Positions 26,401 through 35,152 are shown, counted from the first letter of the stretch. The stretch is DNA of 37,570 nt from Desulfobacterales bacterium (GCA_025453995.1 JALOPH010000008.1:1-37570), one strand, 5' to 3'. Numbers and translations: made by a program. Notes: generated from the letters alone by a model not told the origin.

Positions 26401-27642
26401 TTACCAGTTGAGCAGCCAGGGGACCAGCGCCAGGACCATTGCGCCGGCCACAATCGATCCAAGCTGGCCGGCCACATTGGCGCTCACCGCCTGCATGAGA
26501 ATAAAATTTGTGGGATCCTCTTTTTGAGCCATCCTCTGAATGACTCTTGCGGACATGGGGAATGCGGATATACCGGCTGCGCCCACCATGGGATTGACTT
26601 TTTCTTTTGAAAACAGGTTGAGCAGCTTGGCAAAAAGCACGCCGCCCACCGTGTCGAAGATAAAGGCGACCAGTCCCATTCCCATGATCAGGAGCGTTTC
26701 CTTGCATAAGAATTTTTCATAGGACATGGTCGATCCGATGGTGATCCCCAATAATAAGGTGACCAGGTTGGCCAGTTCGCCTTGAGCTGCTTTTGAAAGG
26801 CGGTCTACGACGCCCGCTTCACGCAGCAGATTGCCGAACATCAGAAACCCGACCAGAGGGACGCTGATCGGGGCAAGGATCCCGGCAACAATTGTAACCA
26901 CAATGGGAAACATGATTTTTACGGTTTTGGAGATTTTAATGTCTTCATAGTCCATTCTTATTTTTCGTTCCGTGGAAGTAGTCAGCAACCGTATCACCGG
27001 GGGCTGGATGATCGGCACCAGGGACATGTAGGAATATGCCGCAACCGAAATCGGTCCGAGCCAGTCTTTGGCAAACTTCGAAGCCACAAAAATCGATGTG
27101 GGCCCGTCGGCGGCGCCGATGATGCCGATGGATGCGGCAGTGGGCAGATCAAATCCGAAGAACAGGGCGGCCAGCAGGGTGAAAAATATTCCGAACTGGG
27201 CCGCGGCTCCGAAGAATATCATTTTCGGACACTGAAACAGCGGTGAAAAATCGACCATGGCGCCCACAGCCAGAAATATAAGGACCGGGAAAATCTCCGT
27301 TAAGATTCCGGATTCAAAAAAGATTTTCAAAATGCTGGGTTCTATCTTAAACGCCTGTCCGTCCCGGATGATATAGTCGAGCTTTTCAGTGAAAAAAACC
27401 GCCATATCCGGATATCTCTGGATCAGAGCCGTCACGGTTTCATCCAGCACCGGATCAAACTGCCATACGGTTTTTAAGGGGATATTGACAAGAATCGCGC
27501 CAAAACCGATGGGCAAAAGCAGCATCGGTTCGTAGTCTTTTTTGATGGCCAGGTAAATCAGCAGCCCGCCAATGGCGTACATGACAAAATGTTCCCATCT
27601 CAGATGGATAATACCTTGAAAAAGTTCGGCAAAATTTTCCAT
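26401..27642 (-). CDS. Na+-translocating decarboxylase beta subunit (OadB/GcdB/MmdB type)
   Basis: From ATG 27642 (MENFAELFQGIIHL) the protein has 413 residues, close to the family's size; the frame is open 23 codons further upstream through a Lys-rich, non-conserved segment. It has about nine membrane helices and the family's ion-path motif GAADGPTSIF with the key Asp, plus VGAAGISAFPMSARV near the C-terminus. The beta subunit couples decarboxylation of a carboxybiotin to Na+ export. The carboxyltransferase and biotin-carrier subunits are not in this window, so the substrate (oxaloacetate, methylmalonyl-CoA or glutaconyl-CoA) is undecided. Confidence 0.93.
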   Translation of the reverse strand: MENFAELFQGIIHLRWEHFVMYAIGGLLIYLAIKKDYEPMLLLPIGFGAILVNIPLKTVWQFDPVLDETVTALIQRYPDMAVFFTEKLDYIIRDGQAFKIEPSILKIFFESGILTEIFPVLIFLAVGAMVDFSPLFQCPKMIFFGAAAQFGIFFTLLAALFFGFDLPTAASIGIIGAADGPTSIFVASKFAKDWLGPISVAAYSYMSLVPIIQPPVIRLLTTSTERKIRMDYEDIKISKTVKIMFPIVVTIVAGILAPISVPLVGFLMFGNLLREAGVVDRLSKAAQGELANLVTLLLGITIGSTMSYEKFLCKETLLIMGMGLVAFIFDTVGGVLFAKLLNLFSKEKVNPMVGAAGISAFPMSARVIQRMAQKEDPTNFILMQAVSANVAGQLGSIVAGAMVLALVPWLLNW

Positions 27643-27802
27643 ACCCGATCCGGCTCCTTTTTTTGTTTTTGTCGGAAACGTTTTGGATAAACTTTTGTCT
27701 TTTACTTGCATTATATAAGGTTAATCAATCAAAATTTTTTAATCGGGGTGCGTTCAAAGCTTTATCCTTGAAATAATCGCCTGTTTTAACTAAAAGACAG
27801 TC

Positions 27803-28588
27803 ATGGGATATGTTTTTGAATTTTCCGATGCCGTTGCGTATGAGAACTGGCTGAAACAGGACCGGAACCAGTCGGTTGTGCGGCTTGAGCACCGGCTGAT
27901 GCTCGAAATGATTCAGCCGGTGGTCGGGGAAAGCCTTATCGATATAGGCTGCGGGATCGGCGCGAGTCTGGAACCGTTTCTGGGGAAGGGAGTCTCCCTG
28001 ACCGGCGTGGACCCTTCCCCATATATGCTCGACATCGCCCGAAAAAAAATTGGGAATAAGGCGGATTTCCATCAGGCCCATGCGGAAGACCTGCCTTTTG
28101 AGGATAATTCATTCCATTATGCCTGTCTGTGCCTGACCCTGGAGTTTTGCGACAATCCCCAAAAAGCCCTGGAGGAGGCCTGCCGGGTGGCAAAAGACGG
28201 TGTATTCATCGGCATCCTGAATAAGTATGCACTGACGGCGGTGAAGCGAAGAATCAGGGGAATATTTCACGCGACTATTTATAATCGGGCCCGGTTTTTC
28301 AGTGTCGGAGAGATCCGGCAGATGCTGTTTTCAATTTTGGGTAACGCGCCGGTCTCCTCGAGAACCGTCTGCCAGTTCCCCGTAATGAACCATCCCTGGA
28401 TCACCCGTCTGGAATCGTCACGTTTTGCGCAGCGGATTCCTTTTGGCGTTTTTGCCGGCATTAAGGCGGTGCCGGCGCCTAAATTCCGGACAACCCCGCT
28501 GACCCTTAAATGCCCTGTGAACAAAACCGCTCCGTCGGGTTCACCCGCGGCAAGCTGCGCGGGAAAGCTCAAAAACAATTGCGAATAA
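27803..28588 (+). CDS. class I SAM-dependent methyltransferase (Methyltransf_11 type)
   Basis: 261 residues. Motif I is LIDIGCGIGASLEPFL, motif II GVDPSPYMLD, the acidic turn AEDLPFEDNSF and motif IV ACLCLTLEFCDNPQKAL; this is the small-molecule methyltransferase fold. The substrate is not predictable. The last 40 residues are Pro-, Ser- and Cys-rich and outside the fold. The gene is divergent from the decarboxylase pair and is followed by a strong hairpin. Confidence 0.85.
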   Translation: MGYVFEFSDAVAYENWLKQDRNQSVVRLEHRLMLEMIQPVVGESLIDIGCGIGASLEPFLGKGVSLTGVDPSPYMLDIARKKIGNKADFHQAHAEDLPFEDNSFHYACLCLTLEFCDNPQKALEEACRVAKDGVFIGILNKYALTAVKRRIRGIFHATIYNRARFFSVGEIRQMLFSILGNAPVSSRTVCQFPVMNHPWITRLESSRFAQRIPFGVFAGIKAVPAPKFRTTPLTLKCPVNKTAPSGSPAASCAGKLKNNCE

Positions 28589-28643
28589 AAAATTACGAAA
28601 AGAATGAATAAGGGCAGCCATTCATTCATCATTCGTAATTTTT
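28588..28643 (+). terminator. long hairpin terminator
   Basis: Outer arms AAAAATTACGAA (28588-28599) and TTCGTAATTTTT (28632-28643) pair perfectly over 12 bp; inner arms GAATGAAT (28602-28609) and ATTCATTC (28620-28627) add 8 bp. The first base is the last base of the methyltransferase stop. The A-start and T-end make it potentially bidirectional, and it ends 12 bases before the amrS start, so its right flank carries the amrS ribosome site (GGGGGAGG). Confidence 0.75.
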
Positions 28644-28655
28644 GGGGGAGGTGTC

Positions 28656-29669
28656 ATGGAAGCGTTGCTCTATGAAAAGTTGGCCGATCAAAAGCTCCAC
28701 TGCAAACTCTGCAATCACAGGTGCCTCATCAGGGAGGGGGCCCGCGGCATTTGCAATGTGCGGGAAAACAGAGACGGAATCCTCGAGACGCTTGTTTATG
28801 ACAGCGTGATAGCGGTCAACATTGATCCCATTGAGAAAAAGCCGCTGTTTCATTTTTATCCCGGCACATTGTCTTATTCCTTGGGAACTGTCGGGTGCAA
28901 TTTCAGGTGCAGATTCTGCCAGAATGCCGATATCGCGCAGATGGCCGCGGACCACAACGGGCGGATCATGGGGAGAAAATGCTCCCCGGAAGAAATTGTC
29001 AGCGGCGCGGTTCATGGGGGCTGCAAGACCATCGCTTTTACGTATACTGAGCCCACGGTTTTTTTTGAGCTGGCGTTTGAAACCGCCCGGCTTGCCCGCC
29101 AGCATGACATCAAAAATGTCTTTGTCACAAACGGGTACATGTCTCCCGAAGCATTGGAGATGATCGGCCCCTTTCTGGATGCGGCCAATGTGGATTTAAA
29201 AGCTTTTTCAGACGATTTTTACAAAGAAATGTGCGGCGCCAGGCTTGCGCCGGTTCTGGAGACCCTGCGCCTGATGAAGCGCAGCGGAGTTTTTGTGGAG
29301 ATCACCACCCTGATGATTCCCGGCCTAAACGACAATCCGAAGGAACTCGCAGAACTGGCTTCCTTTATCGTTGATGACCTGGGGGATGATACCCCCTGGC
29401 ATGTGAGCCGCTTTCATCCCACCTACCGCCTGACCGACCGGCCCCCCACGCCGGTGGCAACGTTGCTGACGGCAAGGGATATCGGATTAAAAGCCGGGCT
29501 CAAATACGTTTATACGGGCAACGTGCCGGGGGAATCCAGTGAGCATACGTTCTGTTATCACTGCGGAGGGCAGCTTGTTTCACGGCGGGGTTTCCTTGTG
29601 ATCCGCAATAATATGAAAAACAACACCTGCCCTAAATGCGGGGCCATTATTCACGGCGTATGGCAATGA
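28656..29669 (+). CDS. amrS: AmmeMemoRadiSam-system radical SAM enzyme
   Basis: 337 residues. An N-terminal Cys motif (CKLCNHRC, GICNVREN) precedes the radical SAM motif GCNFRCRFCQN (Cys81, 85, 88), then TYTEPTVFFE, TNGYMSP and NVDLKAFSD, and a C-terminal zinc-type pair CYHC...CPKC. This is the architecture of AmrS, the radical SAM member of the AMMECR1-MEMO-radical SAM trio, whose reaction is undefined. Its AMMECR1 and MEMO partners are not in the window. It heads a four-gene run with overlaps; AmrS and UbiA-like genes share four bases. The start is supported by GGGGGAGG. Confidence 0.92.
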   Translation: MEALLYEKLADQKLHCKLCNHRCLIREGARGICNVRENRDGILETLVYDSVIAVNIDPIEKKPLFHFYPGTLSYSLGTVGCNFRCRFCQNADIAQMAADHNGRIMGRKCSPEEIVSGAVHGGCKTIAFTYTEPTVFFELAFETARLARQHDIKNVFVTNGYMSPEALEMIGPFLDAANVDLKAFSDDFYKEMCGARLAPVLETLRLMKRSGVFVEITTLMIPGLNDNPKELAELASFIVDDLGDDTPWHVSRFHPTYRLTDRPPTPVATLLTARDIGLKAGLKYVYTGNVPGESSEHTFCYHCGGQLVSRRGFLVIRNNMKNNTCPKCGAIIHGVWQ

Positions 29670-30544
29670 TGCGAGACGCTTTTCGTAAAATAGCCCTTTA
29701 TGGCAAGATGATCAAATTCAGCCATACGGTTTTTGCCATGCCGTTTGCGCTCTCGGCGGTGGTGCTGGCACAGCGGGATCATCCGATGGCTGTCCCGGAT
29801 ATTTTCTGGATTTTAGTTGCCATGATCGGCGCCCGGTCGGCGGCCATGGGCTTTAACCGGATTGTCGACGCGCGGCTGGATTTAAAGAATCCGCGCACCC
29901 GCAGCCGTGAAATCCCGGCGGGAAAATTGTCTGTTGAATCGGCCGTGGGGTTTGTGGCGCTATCGTCCGCCGCGTTTATCGGGGCCGCCGCCATGCTCGG
30001 TCAATTATGCCTGATTCTTTCCATTCCGACGCTGCTGATATTGTTTGGCTATTCATACACCAAGCGGTTTACCCGGTGGTGTCACCTGTATCTGGGGTTT
30101 GCCATATCCCTTGCCCCCATGGGCGCCTGGATCGCGCTCACCGATTCGTTTTCCTGGGGAATCTTTTGTCTCTGCCTGGCATTGATGACTTATATTGCGG
30201 GGTTTGATATCATCTATGCATGCCAGGATGTGAATTTTGACAAAACCCATCAATTGCATTCGATCCCCGCCCGTTATGGCGTGAAAACAGCTTTGAGGAT
30301 TTCAGCATGGCTTCATGTCCTGTCATTTTGCTGTTTTGTGTTGATTTTTTTCATGTTTCAGATGCAGCATATTTACCTTGCTGCTGTGATCATCATTGGA
30401 ATTCTTTATATTGTTGAACACAAGCTGGTCAATCCGGATGATTTAAAGCATATCCATGTGGCGTTTTTTCATGTCAACAGTGTCATATCGATTGTTTTAT
30501 TCACAGGGATACTGGCCGATGAAGTCTTGAGGCGGCTGTCATGA
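29666..30544 (+). CDS. UbiA-family prenyltransferase, menaquinone type (MqnP-like)
   Basis: Membrane prenyltransferase that attaches a polyprenyl chain to an aromatic acid. From ATG 29666, which overlaps the amrS stop, it has 292 residues. The first Asp motif is NRIVDARLD (N-x3-D-x3-D) and the second is DIIYACQDVNFDKTHQLHSIP, with about eight helices. Because it is followed by a UbiX-type gene and the window also carries MTA/SAH deaminase and nucleoside phosphorylase genes, the futalosine-pathway enzyme MqnP is the most likely identity; UbiA of ubiquinone synthesis is unlikely in a strict anaerobe. Other in-frame starts lie upstream at 29636 and 29660. Confidence 0.88.
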   Translation: MMRDAFRKIALYGKMIKFSHTVFAMPFALSAVVLAQRDHPMAVPDIFWILVAMIGARSAAMGFNRIVDARLDLKNPRTRSREIPAGKLSVESAVGFVALSSAAFIGAAAMLGQLCLILSIPTLLILFGYSYTKRFTRWCHLYLGFAISLAPMGAWIALTDSFSWGIFCLCLALMTYIAGFDIIYACQDVNFDKTHQLHSIPARYGVKTALRISAWLHVLSFCCFVLIFFMFQMQHIYLAAVIIIGILYIVEHKLVNPDDLKHIHVAFFHVNSVISIVLFTGILADEVLRRLS

Positions 30545-31155
30545 ATCAGAAAAAAATTGTTGTCGCCATCTGCGGCGCGTCCGGCGCCATATATGGCATC
30601 CGTCTGTTGGCGGCTTTGATGAACATGCCTATGTCCGTCTATCTGATGATATCCCCGTCGGGCAGGGCGGTCCTGGCCCATGAATCAGGTTTTAGCCATC
30701 CATCCATGGCGGTTTTTTTAAAGGAACATAACTGTCAAACTCATGAAGATGCGCATCTTTATGAGTTTGATACGGATGATTTTTTTGCCCCCTTTGCGAG
30801 CGGATCATTCCGGCACGACGGGATGGTTGTCGCGCCCTGTTCCATGAACACCCTGGCAGCTATGGCATCAGGCGTGACCCACAACCTGATCCACCGGGCG
30901 GGGGATGTGTGTTTGAAAGAAAAAAGGCCCTTGATTTTAGTGCCGCGTGAAACGCCGCTGAATCGGATTCATCTTGAAAACATGATGCGTCTTGCGGATG
31001 CCGGAGCGGTCATCCTTCCGGCCATGCCGGGTTTTTATCATAACCCTCAAACCATCGAAGACCTTGTGGATTCTGTGTTAACCAGAGTTCTGGATCATCT
31101 CGGGATTGACCATCCCCTATCGCCGCGATGGGGAGACACGGACACCCCCAAATAG
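30541..31155 (+). CDS. ubiX: UbiX-like flavin prenyltransferase
   Basis: 204 residues. The FMN-binding start is VVAICGASGAIYGIRLL, followed by the mid motif DGMVVAPCSMNTLAAMASG and the conserved RETPLNRIHLENM. UbiX makes prenylated FMN, the cofactor of UbiD-type decarboxylases; a UbiD (MqnL-type) partner is not seen here. ATGA overlap with the UbiA-like gene indicates one transcript. A stand-alone PAD1-type role cannot be ruled out, but context favours menaquinone synthesis. Confidence 0.93.
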   Translation: MNQKKIVVAICGASGAIYGIRLLAALMNMPMSVYLMISPSGRAVLAHESGFSHPSMAVFLKEHNCQTHEDAHLYEFDTDDFFAPFASGSFRHDGMVVAPCSMNTLAAMASGVTHNLIHRAGDVCLKEKRPLILVPRETPLNRIHLENMMRLADAGAVILPAMPGFYHNPQTIEDLVDSVLTRVLDHLGIDHPLSPRWGDTDTPK

Positions 31156-31170
31156 TGTGTCTGGCATCAT

Positions 31171-32178
31171 ATGATAACAAAAAATACCCAACGATCACCG
31201 AAGCGGGAGTTGTCCTGGCGGGAGCTTTTGTTGAAAAGTATCGTCTCCCCTCATCAGTTGGCCGATTTTTTTCCTGTGGACATCGACGCGGTCCAGAGGG
31301 TAAACGAACTGTACCCCATGCGGATCAATCCCTATTATTTATCACTGATCCGGGACCAGGGGGATCCCCTTTGGATTCAAGCTGTTGCCGATATCCGGGA
31401 ACTCCAGGACCATTCGGCGATGCAATCTGACCCGCTTTTGGAAGAAGGTCAATCGCCGGTGCCTCATCTGATACACCGGTATCCGGACCGCGTTGTCTTT
31501 CTGGTGTCATCTCAATGCGCTATGTATTGCCGGCATTGCATGCGTAAACGTCGGGTGGGCCGGGGAATCAGGATTACCCCGAAAAGCCTTGAAAAAGGGA
31601 TTCATTATATCCGATCGACTCCTGTCATCCGGGAGGTTATTCTGTCCGGCGGCGACCCGTTCATGCTCGCCGACGATCATCTGGAATACATATTGCGCGC
31701 GATCCGAATGATCCCCCATGTTGAAATTTTAAGAGTTCATAGCCGGGTTCCGTGCGTGCTTCCCCAGCGGATCACCGTCGGATTGGTCCGGATGCTCAGG
31801 AGATTCCATCCGCTCTATATCAACATTCAGTTCAATCATCCAAATGAAATCACCCCGGAGTCAGCAACGGCCTGCGCCCGGATGGCTGATGCCGGAATCC
31901 CCCTGGGAAGTCAGACGGTGCTGCTCAAAGGAGTGAATGATGACGCGGACGTCATGACGAACCTGATGCGGAATCTTGTAAAAATTCGGGTGAAACCCTA
32001 CTATTTGCATCACGGTGATCCGGTATCCGGAACCGGACACTTTCGGACGACCATCGCAAAAGGAAAGGAAATCATGCGCGCGCTTTACGCAGCTATACCC
32101 GGTGAGGCAATACCGCAGTATGTGATTGACCTTCCGGGGGGGGGCGGTAAAGTGCCACTCGATCCAAATGATTCTTAA
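31171..32178 (+). CDS. KamA-family radical SAM aminomutase (EpmB or lysine 2,3-aminomutase type)
   Basis: 335 residues. The radical SAM triad is CAMYCRHC (Cys116, 120, 123), the SAM-binding SGGDPFML motif follows, and the C-terminus YVIDLPGGGGKVPL carries the PLP-binding Lys327. That combination defines the lysine 2,3-aminomutase/EpmB family. The short C-terminus after the Lys resembles EpmB, which acts on elongation factor P, more than the longer clostridial lysine aminomutase; no EF-P or EpmA gene is in the window to decide. The gene starts 15 bases after ubiX, so it probably belongs to the same transcript, though its role in that run is unclear. Confidence 0.9.
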   Translation: MITKNTQRSPKRELSWRELLLKSIVSPHQLADFFPVDIDAVQRVNELYPMRINPYYLSLIRDQGDPLWIQAVADIRELQDHSAMQSDPLLEEGQSPVPHLIHRYPDRVVFLVSSQCAMYCRHCMRKRRVGRGIRITPKSLEKGIHYIRSTPVIREVILSGGDPFMLADDHLEYILRAIRMIPHVEILRVHSRVPCVLPQRITVGLVRMLRRFHPLYINIQFNHPNEITPESATACARMADAGIPLGSQTVLLKGVNDDADVMTNLMRNLVKIRVKPYYLHHGDPVSGTGHFRTTIAKGKEIMRALYAAIPGEAIPQYVIDLPGGGGKVPLDPNDS

Positions 32179-32380
32179 AAATTTTTATCCCTTTTTTATT
32201 AAATAAAACGAAACACATACTACCTAATATTGTTTTTTAAGACTTTAATGTTGTTTTTTTTTATGCAGGAGATGTATCTTTAAAAAACCCAAAAAGCTGA
32301 AGTTATAAATACAAATCCTCAAAAATTGGGTTCCGCGTTTCCGGCTCTTTTGATTAATAGAAAAAAATGAAGGAGGGTTT

Positions 32381-33448
32381 ATGAGAATTAGAGTTCTGGT
32401 GGTGAGTCTTCTCCTTGTTTTGGGTGTCGCCGGGTGTCGGTGGATCAATTTAGATATCGACAATGTCGAGCAGCCCCGAGAGGTCTGTGCAAGGATGTCT
32501 TTTGATGCAGTGGTTCAAACCACCGGCTATGTCTGGGAGGTTGATGATACGGACTTCCCGTTTAATAACGATGAGGTGGTTGTCCTTGCTGAAGGCGTGG
32601 GGAGCGCAATTCTTCTGCCCGAGGGATGGAAAGTATCTTCATGCGTCGTCTCCGGCGCTGTCTCCGGCCCTTGCGCTGCAGAGGAGAGTGTGGCTGAAAG
32701 CGCAGATTTTTGGGCCACGAGTATGGGAATCTACACTGAAGTCTATGGCAGCGGTTCAATCCCGCCGGGGATGGTATGGCACGGATACAGTCGGGTTCTG
32801 GAAGGGGTAATGGTCAACGCCGATCAATATACTTTTACCTGGACCATCCGGCCGACCACCACTGGCTCTTTTACGATCCTTTACTTTGTCGGCGGCGGCT
32901 CCCTTTACGAGGATTCGGGCGAATCCTACTGGGACTGGGTCCCCGCCGATTTTCTGAGCACGAATGAAACATATTCGGGCTTCGCGGCCAGGCTAATTGA
33001 GTCGATTCCATGCGCTATTCCCGCGCTTTCCCCATCGGGTACAGTGATTCTTTTTGCCGTCTTCATCTTCGCCGGCATTTTCACCCTTGTCAGGAAACGA
33101 AAAAAGCCCGCCGGGACAGCCGCGGCGATCCTTTTTTTCACTGTTTTTTCTATACTTGCCGCGACCTTCCCTGCCCATGCAGACAGACTCCGGCCTTTCA
33201 CCCTGGAAGAAAGCGTTTTCCTCTTCAAGCAGCTTAGGCAAGACGCTGCCCTACAGTCGAAGTTCTTTGCGGATATTAAGGGATTCATGGCCTCATGGTT
33301 CGACCTGACGGAAAAACAGAAGCTCCTCCTGGGGAACATGTCGGAAGCCAAAATGGAGTCTGCCGCCCGGGCCGCCTTAACCTGCGATGGGGACTGTCCC
33401 CTGGTCTTTCTCGATCAGCTGATCCTGAAGGAAAAGACTCAGAAATAA
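32381..33448 (+). CDS. lipoprotein with internal IPTL-CTERM-like signal and second exported segment
   Basis: 355 residues with AAGGAGGG just upstream. Parts in order: lipoprotein signal (1-18, LGVAGC lipobox, Cys19); a beta-rich extracellular-type domain (20-205, Gly/Ser/Trp-rich); an IPALSPSG motif (213-220) followed by a hydrophobic helix (221-237) and VRKRKK, matching the IPTL-CTERM sorting signal; then directly a second hydrophobic stretch (246-262) ending TFPAHA, which looks like a signal-peptidase site; and an 88-residue alpha-helical tail (DRLRPFTLEESVFL...). IPTL-CTERM signals normally end a protein. No start codon exists between the parts, so they are one polypeptide. The family of either domain is not recognised. 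A/T-rich flanks suggest a transferred or fast-evolving gene. Confidence 0.7.
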   Translation: MRIRVLVVSLLLVLGVAGCRWINLDIDNVEQPREVCARMSFDAVVQTTGYVWEVDDTDFPFNNDEVVVLAEGVGSAILLPEGWKVSSCVVSGAVSGPCAAEESVAESADFWATSMGIYTEVYGSGSIPPGMVWHGYSRVLEGVMVNADQYTFTWTIRPTTTGSFTILYFVGGGSLYEDSGESYWDWVPADFLSTNETYSGFAARLIESIPCAIPALSPSGTVILFAVFIFAGIFTLVRKRKKPAGTAAAILFFTVFSILAATFPAHADRLRPFTLEESVFLFKQLRQDAALQSKFFADIKGFMASWFDLTEKQKLLLGNMSEAKMESAARAALTCDGDCPLVFLDQLILKEKTQK

Positions 33449-33478
33449 GCGACGTGCGGTTCTGAGCGGACTCAACCT

Positions 33479-33521
33479 GGGGACATCGATACGGACGCCC
33501 ATAAATCCGGGTCATGTCCCC
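33479..33521. repeat. GGGGACAT inverted repeat
   Basis: GGGGACAT (33479-33486) and ATGTCCCC (33514-33521) are perfect 8-bp inverted arms separated by 27 bases. Repeats of this form occur in many Desulfobacterota and are often linked to Y1 (RAYT) transposases, although none is adjacent. Because the ATG of the right arm is in frame with the acyltransferase gene, automatic start prediction here may be misled. Confidence 0.5.
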
Positions 33522-33561
33522 GGACACCAATCACCGTGAATGGTACAAAAAATTTTTTATA

Positions 33562-34452
33562 ATGACTGTTATAGAAACCATTGCCTACAGGGCAATCAAA
33601 GCAACATTAGATACTTTTGCCTTAATACCTCCCACGGTGGGTGAAAAGATATCGCTATTCATCTCCAAAATCTGGTATGCCGTGGATAAGCGGCACAGAG
33701 AAGTTGCAATTCAAAATATCACCCATGCGTTTGGTGATCAAATGACTCGCCATAAGATTAAACGCATGGCACGGAAAAGCTTTTTCTACGCTACAAACAT
33801 GTTTTTTGAAACACCCAGAGCATATGCATGGAAAGCCCGTGATCTTTCCAAACATTACACCGTCAGAGGACTTTCCCATTTAATGAATGCGCAGATGAAA
33901 GGCAAAGGTGTTTTGATGTTTTCCGGCCATATCGGTAACTGGGAGATATCTGTTCATCTCAATAACCTTTCCGGCCAGCAAGTCTGCGGTGTTTACAGAA
34001 AACTTGATTACGCTCCTGCGGAGAGGTATTTTCATGAAAAAAGGGAATCACAGGGAAGCAGGCTCTACCCCCTCAAAGGCGCGGTGCGTTGGATTCTCCA
34101 TGAGCTTGGCTTGGGGAACTGCATGGCGATGCTCATAGATCAGAATGTCAAACGGCACCAGGGTGTTTTTATTGATTTTTTCGGAAGAAAGGCGTGTGCC
34201 AACGCCGGGCCTGCCCACCTGGCCATGATGACGGGTGTGCCTGTAATTCCATACTTTTTCGTTCGTGAAAATGGCAAATACCGCCTGGAGGTTTTACCTG
34301 AAGTGCCCGTTGTTAATACAGGAGATCTGGAAAAGGACGTTTTTGTAAACACCCGGAATTTTAACAGGGTTATTGAAAGTATTATCCGGCGATATCCGGA
34401 TCAGTATATCTGGTATTATAATCGTTGGAAAACCCAGCCCCTGCCTGATTAA
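33562..34452 (+). CDS. LpxL/HtrB-type lipid acyltransferase
   Basis: From ATG 33562 the protein has 296 residues. The LPLAT signature SGHIGNWEIS provides the H-x4-E catalytic motif (His123, Glu128). DQNVKRHQGVFIDFFGRKA is the second conserved block and GVPVIPYFFVRENG the third. Members add secondary acyl chains to lipid A or similar acceptors at the inner membrane; an N-terminal helix (MTVIETIAYRAIKATLDTFAL) anchors it. An upstream ATG at 33514 would extend the frame by 16 residues but lies in the inverted repeat, so 33562 is preferred. The acceptor is not established. Confidence 0.9.
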   Translation: MTVIETIAYRAIKATLDTFALIPPTVGEKISLFISKIWYAVDKRHREVAIQNITHAFGDQMTRHKIKRMARKSFFYATNMFFETPRAYAWKARDLSKHYTVRGLSHLMNAQMKGKGVLMFSGHIGNWEISVHLNNLSGQQVCGVYRKLDYAPAERYFHEKRESQGSRLYPLKGAVRWILHELGLGNCMAMLIDQNVKRHQGVFIDFFGRKACANAGPAHLAMMTGVPVIPYFFVRENGKYRLEVLPEVPVVNTGDLEKDVFVNTRNFNRVIESIIRRYPDQYIWYYNRWKTQPLPD

Positions 34453-34549
34453 TTTTTTTTTCAATTCGATGCAACCATTCAAATGTCAGGATAAAATTCC
34501 TGTCAATCTTTTTGCCTGTGGTTTGATTTTTACGGTAATTCAAGGGGCT

Positions 34550-34993
34550 TTATGGCCGTACCTTTTTGCTGATTCTAATGATTTCCGGCCGAAAACCGCC
34601 GGATTTTTTCGCCTGCATGTCTTTTAATTTGACAAGGCCGAACGCGACAAAGAAAAACAGAAAGCCGAGGCCGGCGGCCATCATCGAAGGATCGGACGGA
34701 TAGGTTTTAGCAAGATGGTCCCCCAGCAGGGCGCCGGCAATCATCATCAGAATGGGAAAAATATAGAGCAGAAAAGAGGCCGTCATCAACTTTCCGGTTT
34801 TCAGGGCAACGGTCACCCGGTCGCCGACCTGGGCGTTGATCGGGTTGTCCGCTTCGAGTTCCATTTCCTGGCCGCTGCCGATGCTGGTGCAGGAATGTTT
34901 TTCGCTGCAGGATTCACACGCGGTTTTGCGGGACGTCCGGATGATCGCGGTTTTTTTGTCGAGTTTGACCACTATGCCTTCTTCAGTCACCAT
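34550..34993 (-). CDS. RseC/MucC-family positive regulator of electron transfer
   Basis: 147 residues. A Cys-rich cytoplasmic start (Cys26, 29 and 35 in CESCSEKHSC) is followed by a domain with GDRVTVAL and two membrane helices (about 72-90 and 100-120), ending KSGGFRPEIIRI. RseC-type proteins are encoded with Rnf complexes or in SoxR-reducing and sigma-E systems; this one stands alone, convergent with the acyltransferase and divergent from the purine phosphorylase gene. It has the full family length. Confidence 0.88.
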   Translation of the reverse strand: MVTEEGIVVKLDKKTAIIRTSRKTACESCSEKHSCTSIGSGQEMELEADNPINAQVGDRVTVALKTGKLMTASFLLYIFPILMMIAGALLGDHLAKTYPSDPSMMAAGLGFLFFFVAFGLVKLKDMQAKKSGGFRPEIIRISKKVRP

Positions 34994-35048
34994 GCCTGTT
35001 GCCTCATCGAAATACCTTAGTTATTGCAATATTATTATAATAGATTCC

Positions 35049-35083
35049 TTGACGAATAGCGGGGCGCAAGTTTAATATGCGCC
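35049..35083 (+). promoter_or_regulatory. promoter with overlapping inverted repeat before the phosphorylase gene
   Basis: TTGACG (35049-35054) and TTTAAT (35071-35076) are 16 bases apart, each a five-of-six match. GGCGCA (35063-35068) and TGCGCC (35078-35083) form an inverted repeat that straddles the -10 box, so a bound repressor would block it. The gene starts about 75 bases downstream. Confidence 0.55.
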
Positions 35084-35152
35084 TTGAATAATATAAGTTA
35101 TATAAATCAATATACGAGCAATTGAAAAAAGAAAAGGGTATTATCGCGATTC

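Noticed and set aside
32179-32380. Cyclic-di-GMP riboswitch or sigma-54 promoter before the lipoprotein gene
   Set aside because: Neither the conserved GEMM core nor a TGGCAC-N5-TTGC element is present in this A/T-rich spacer.
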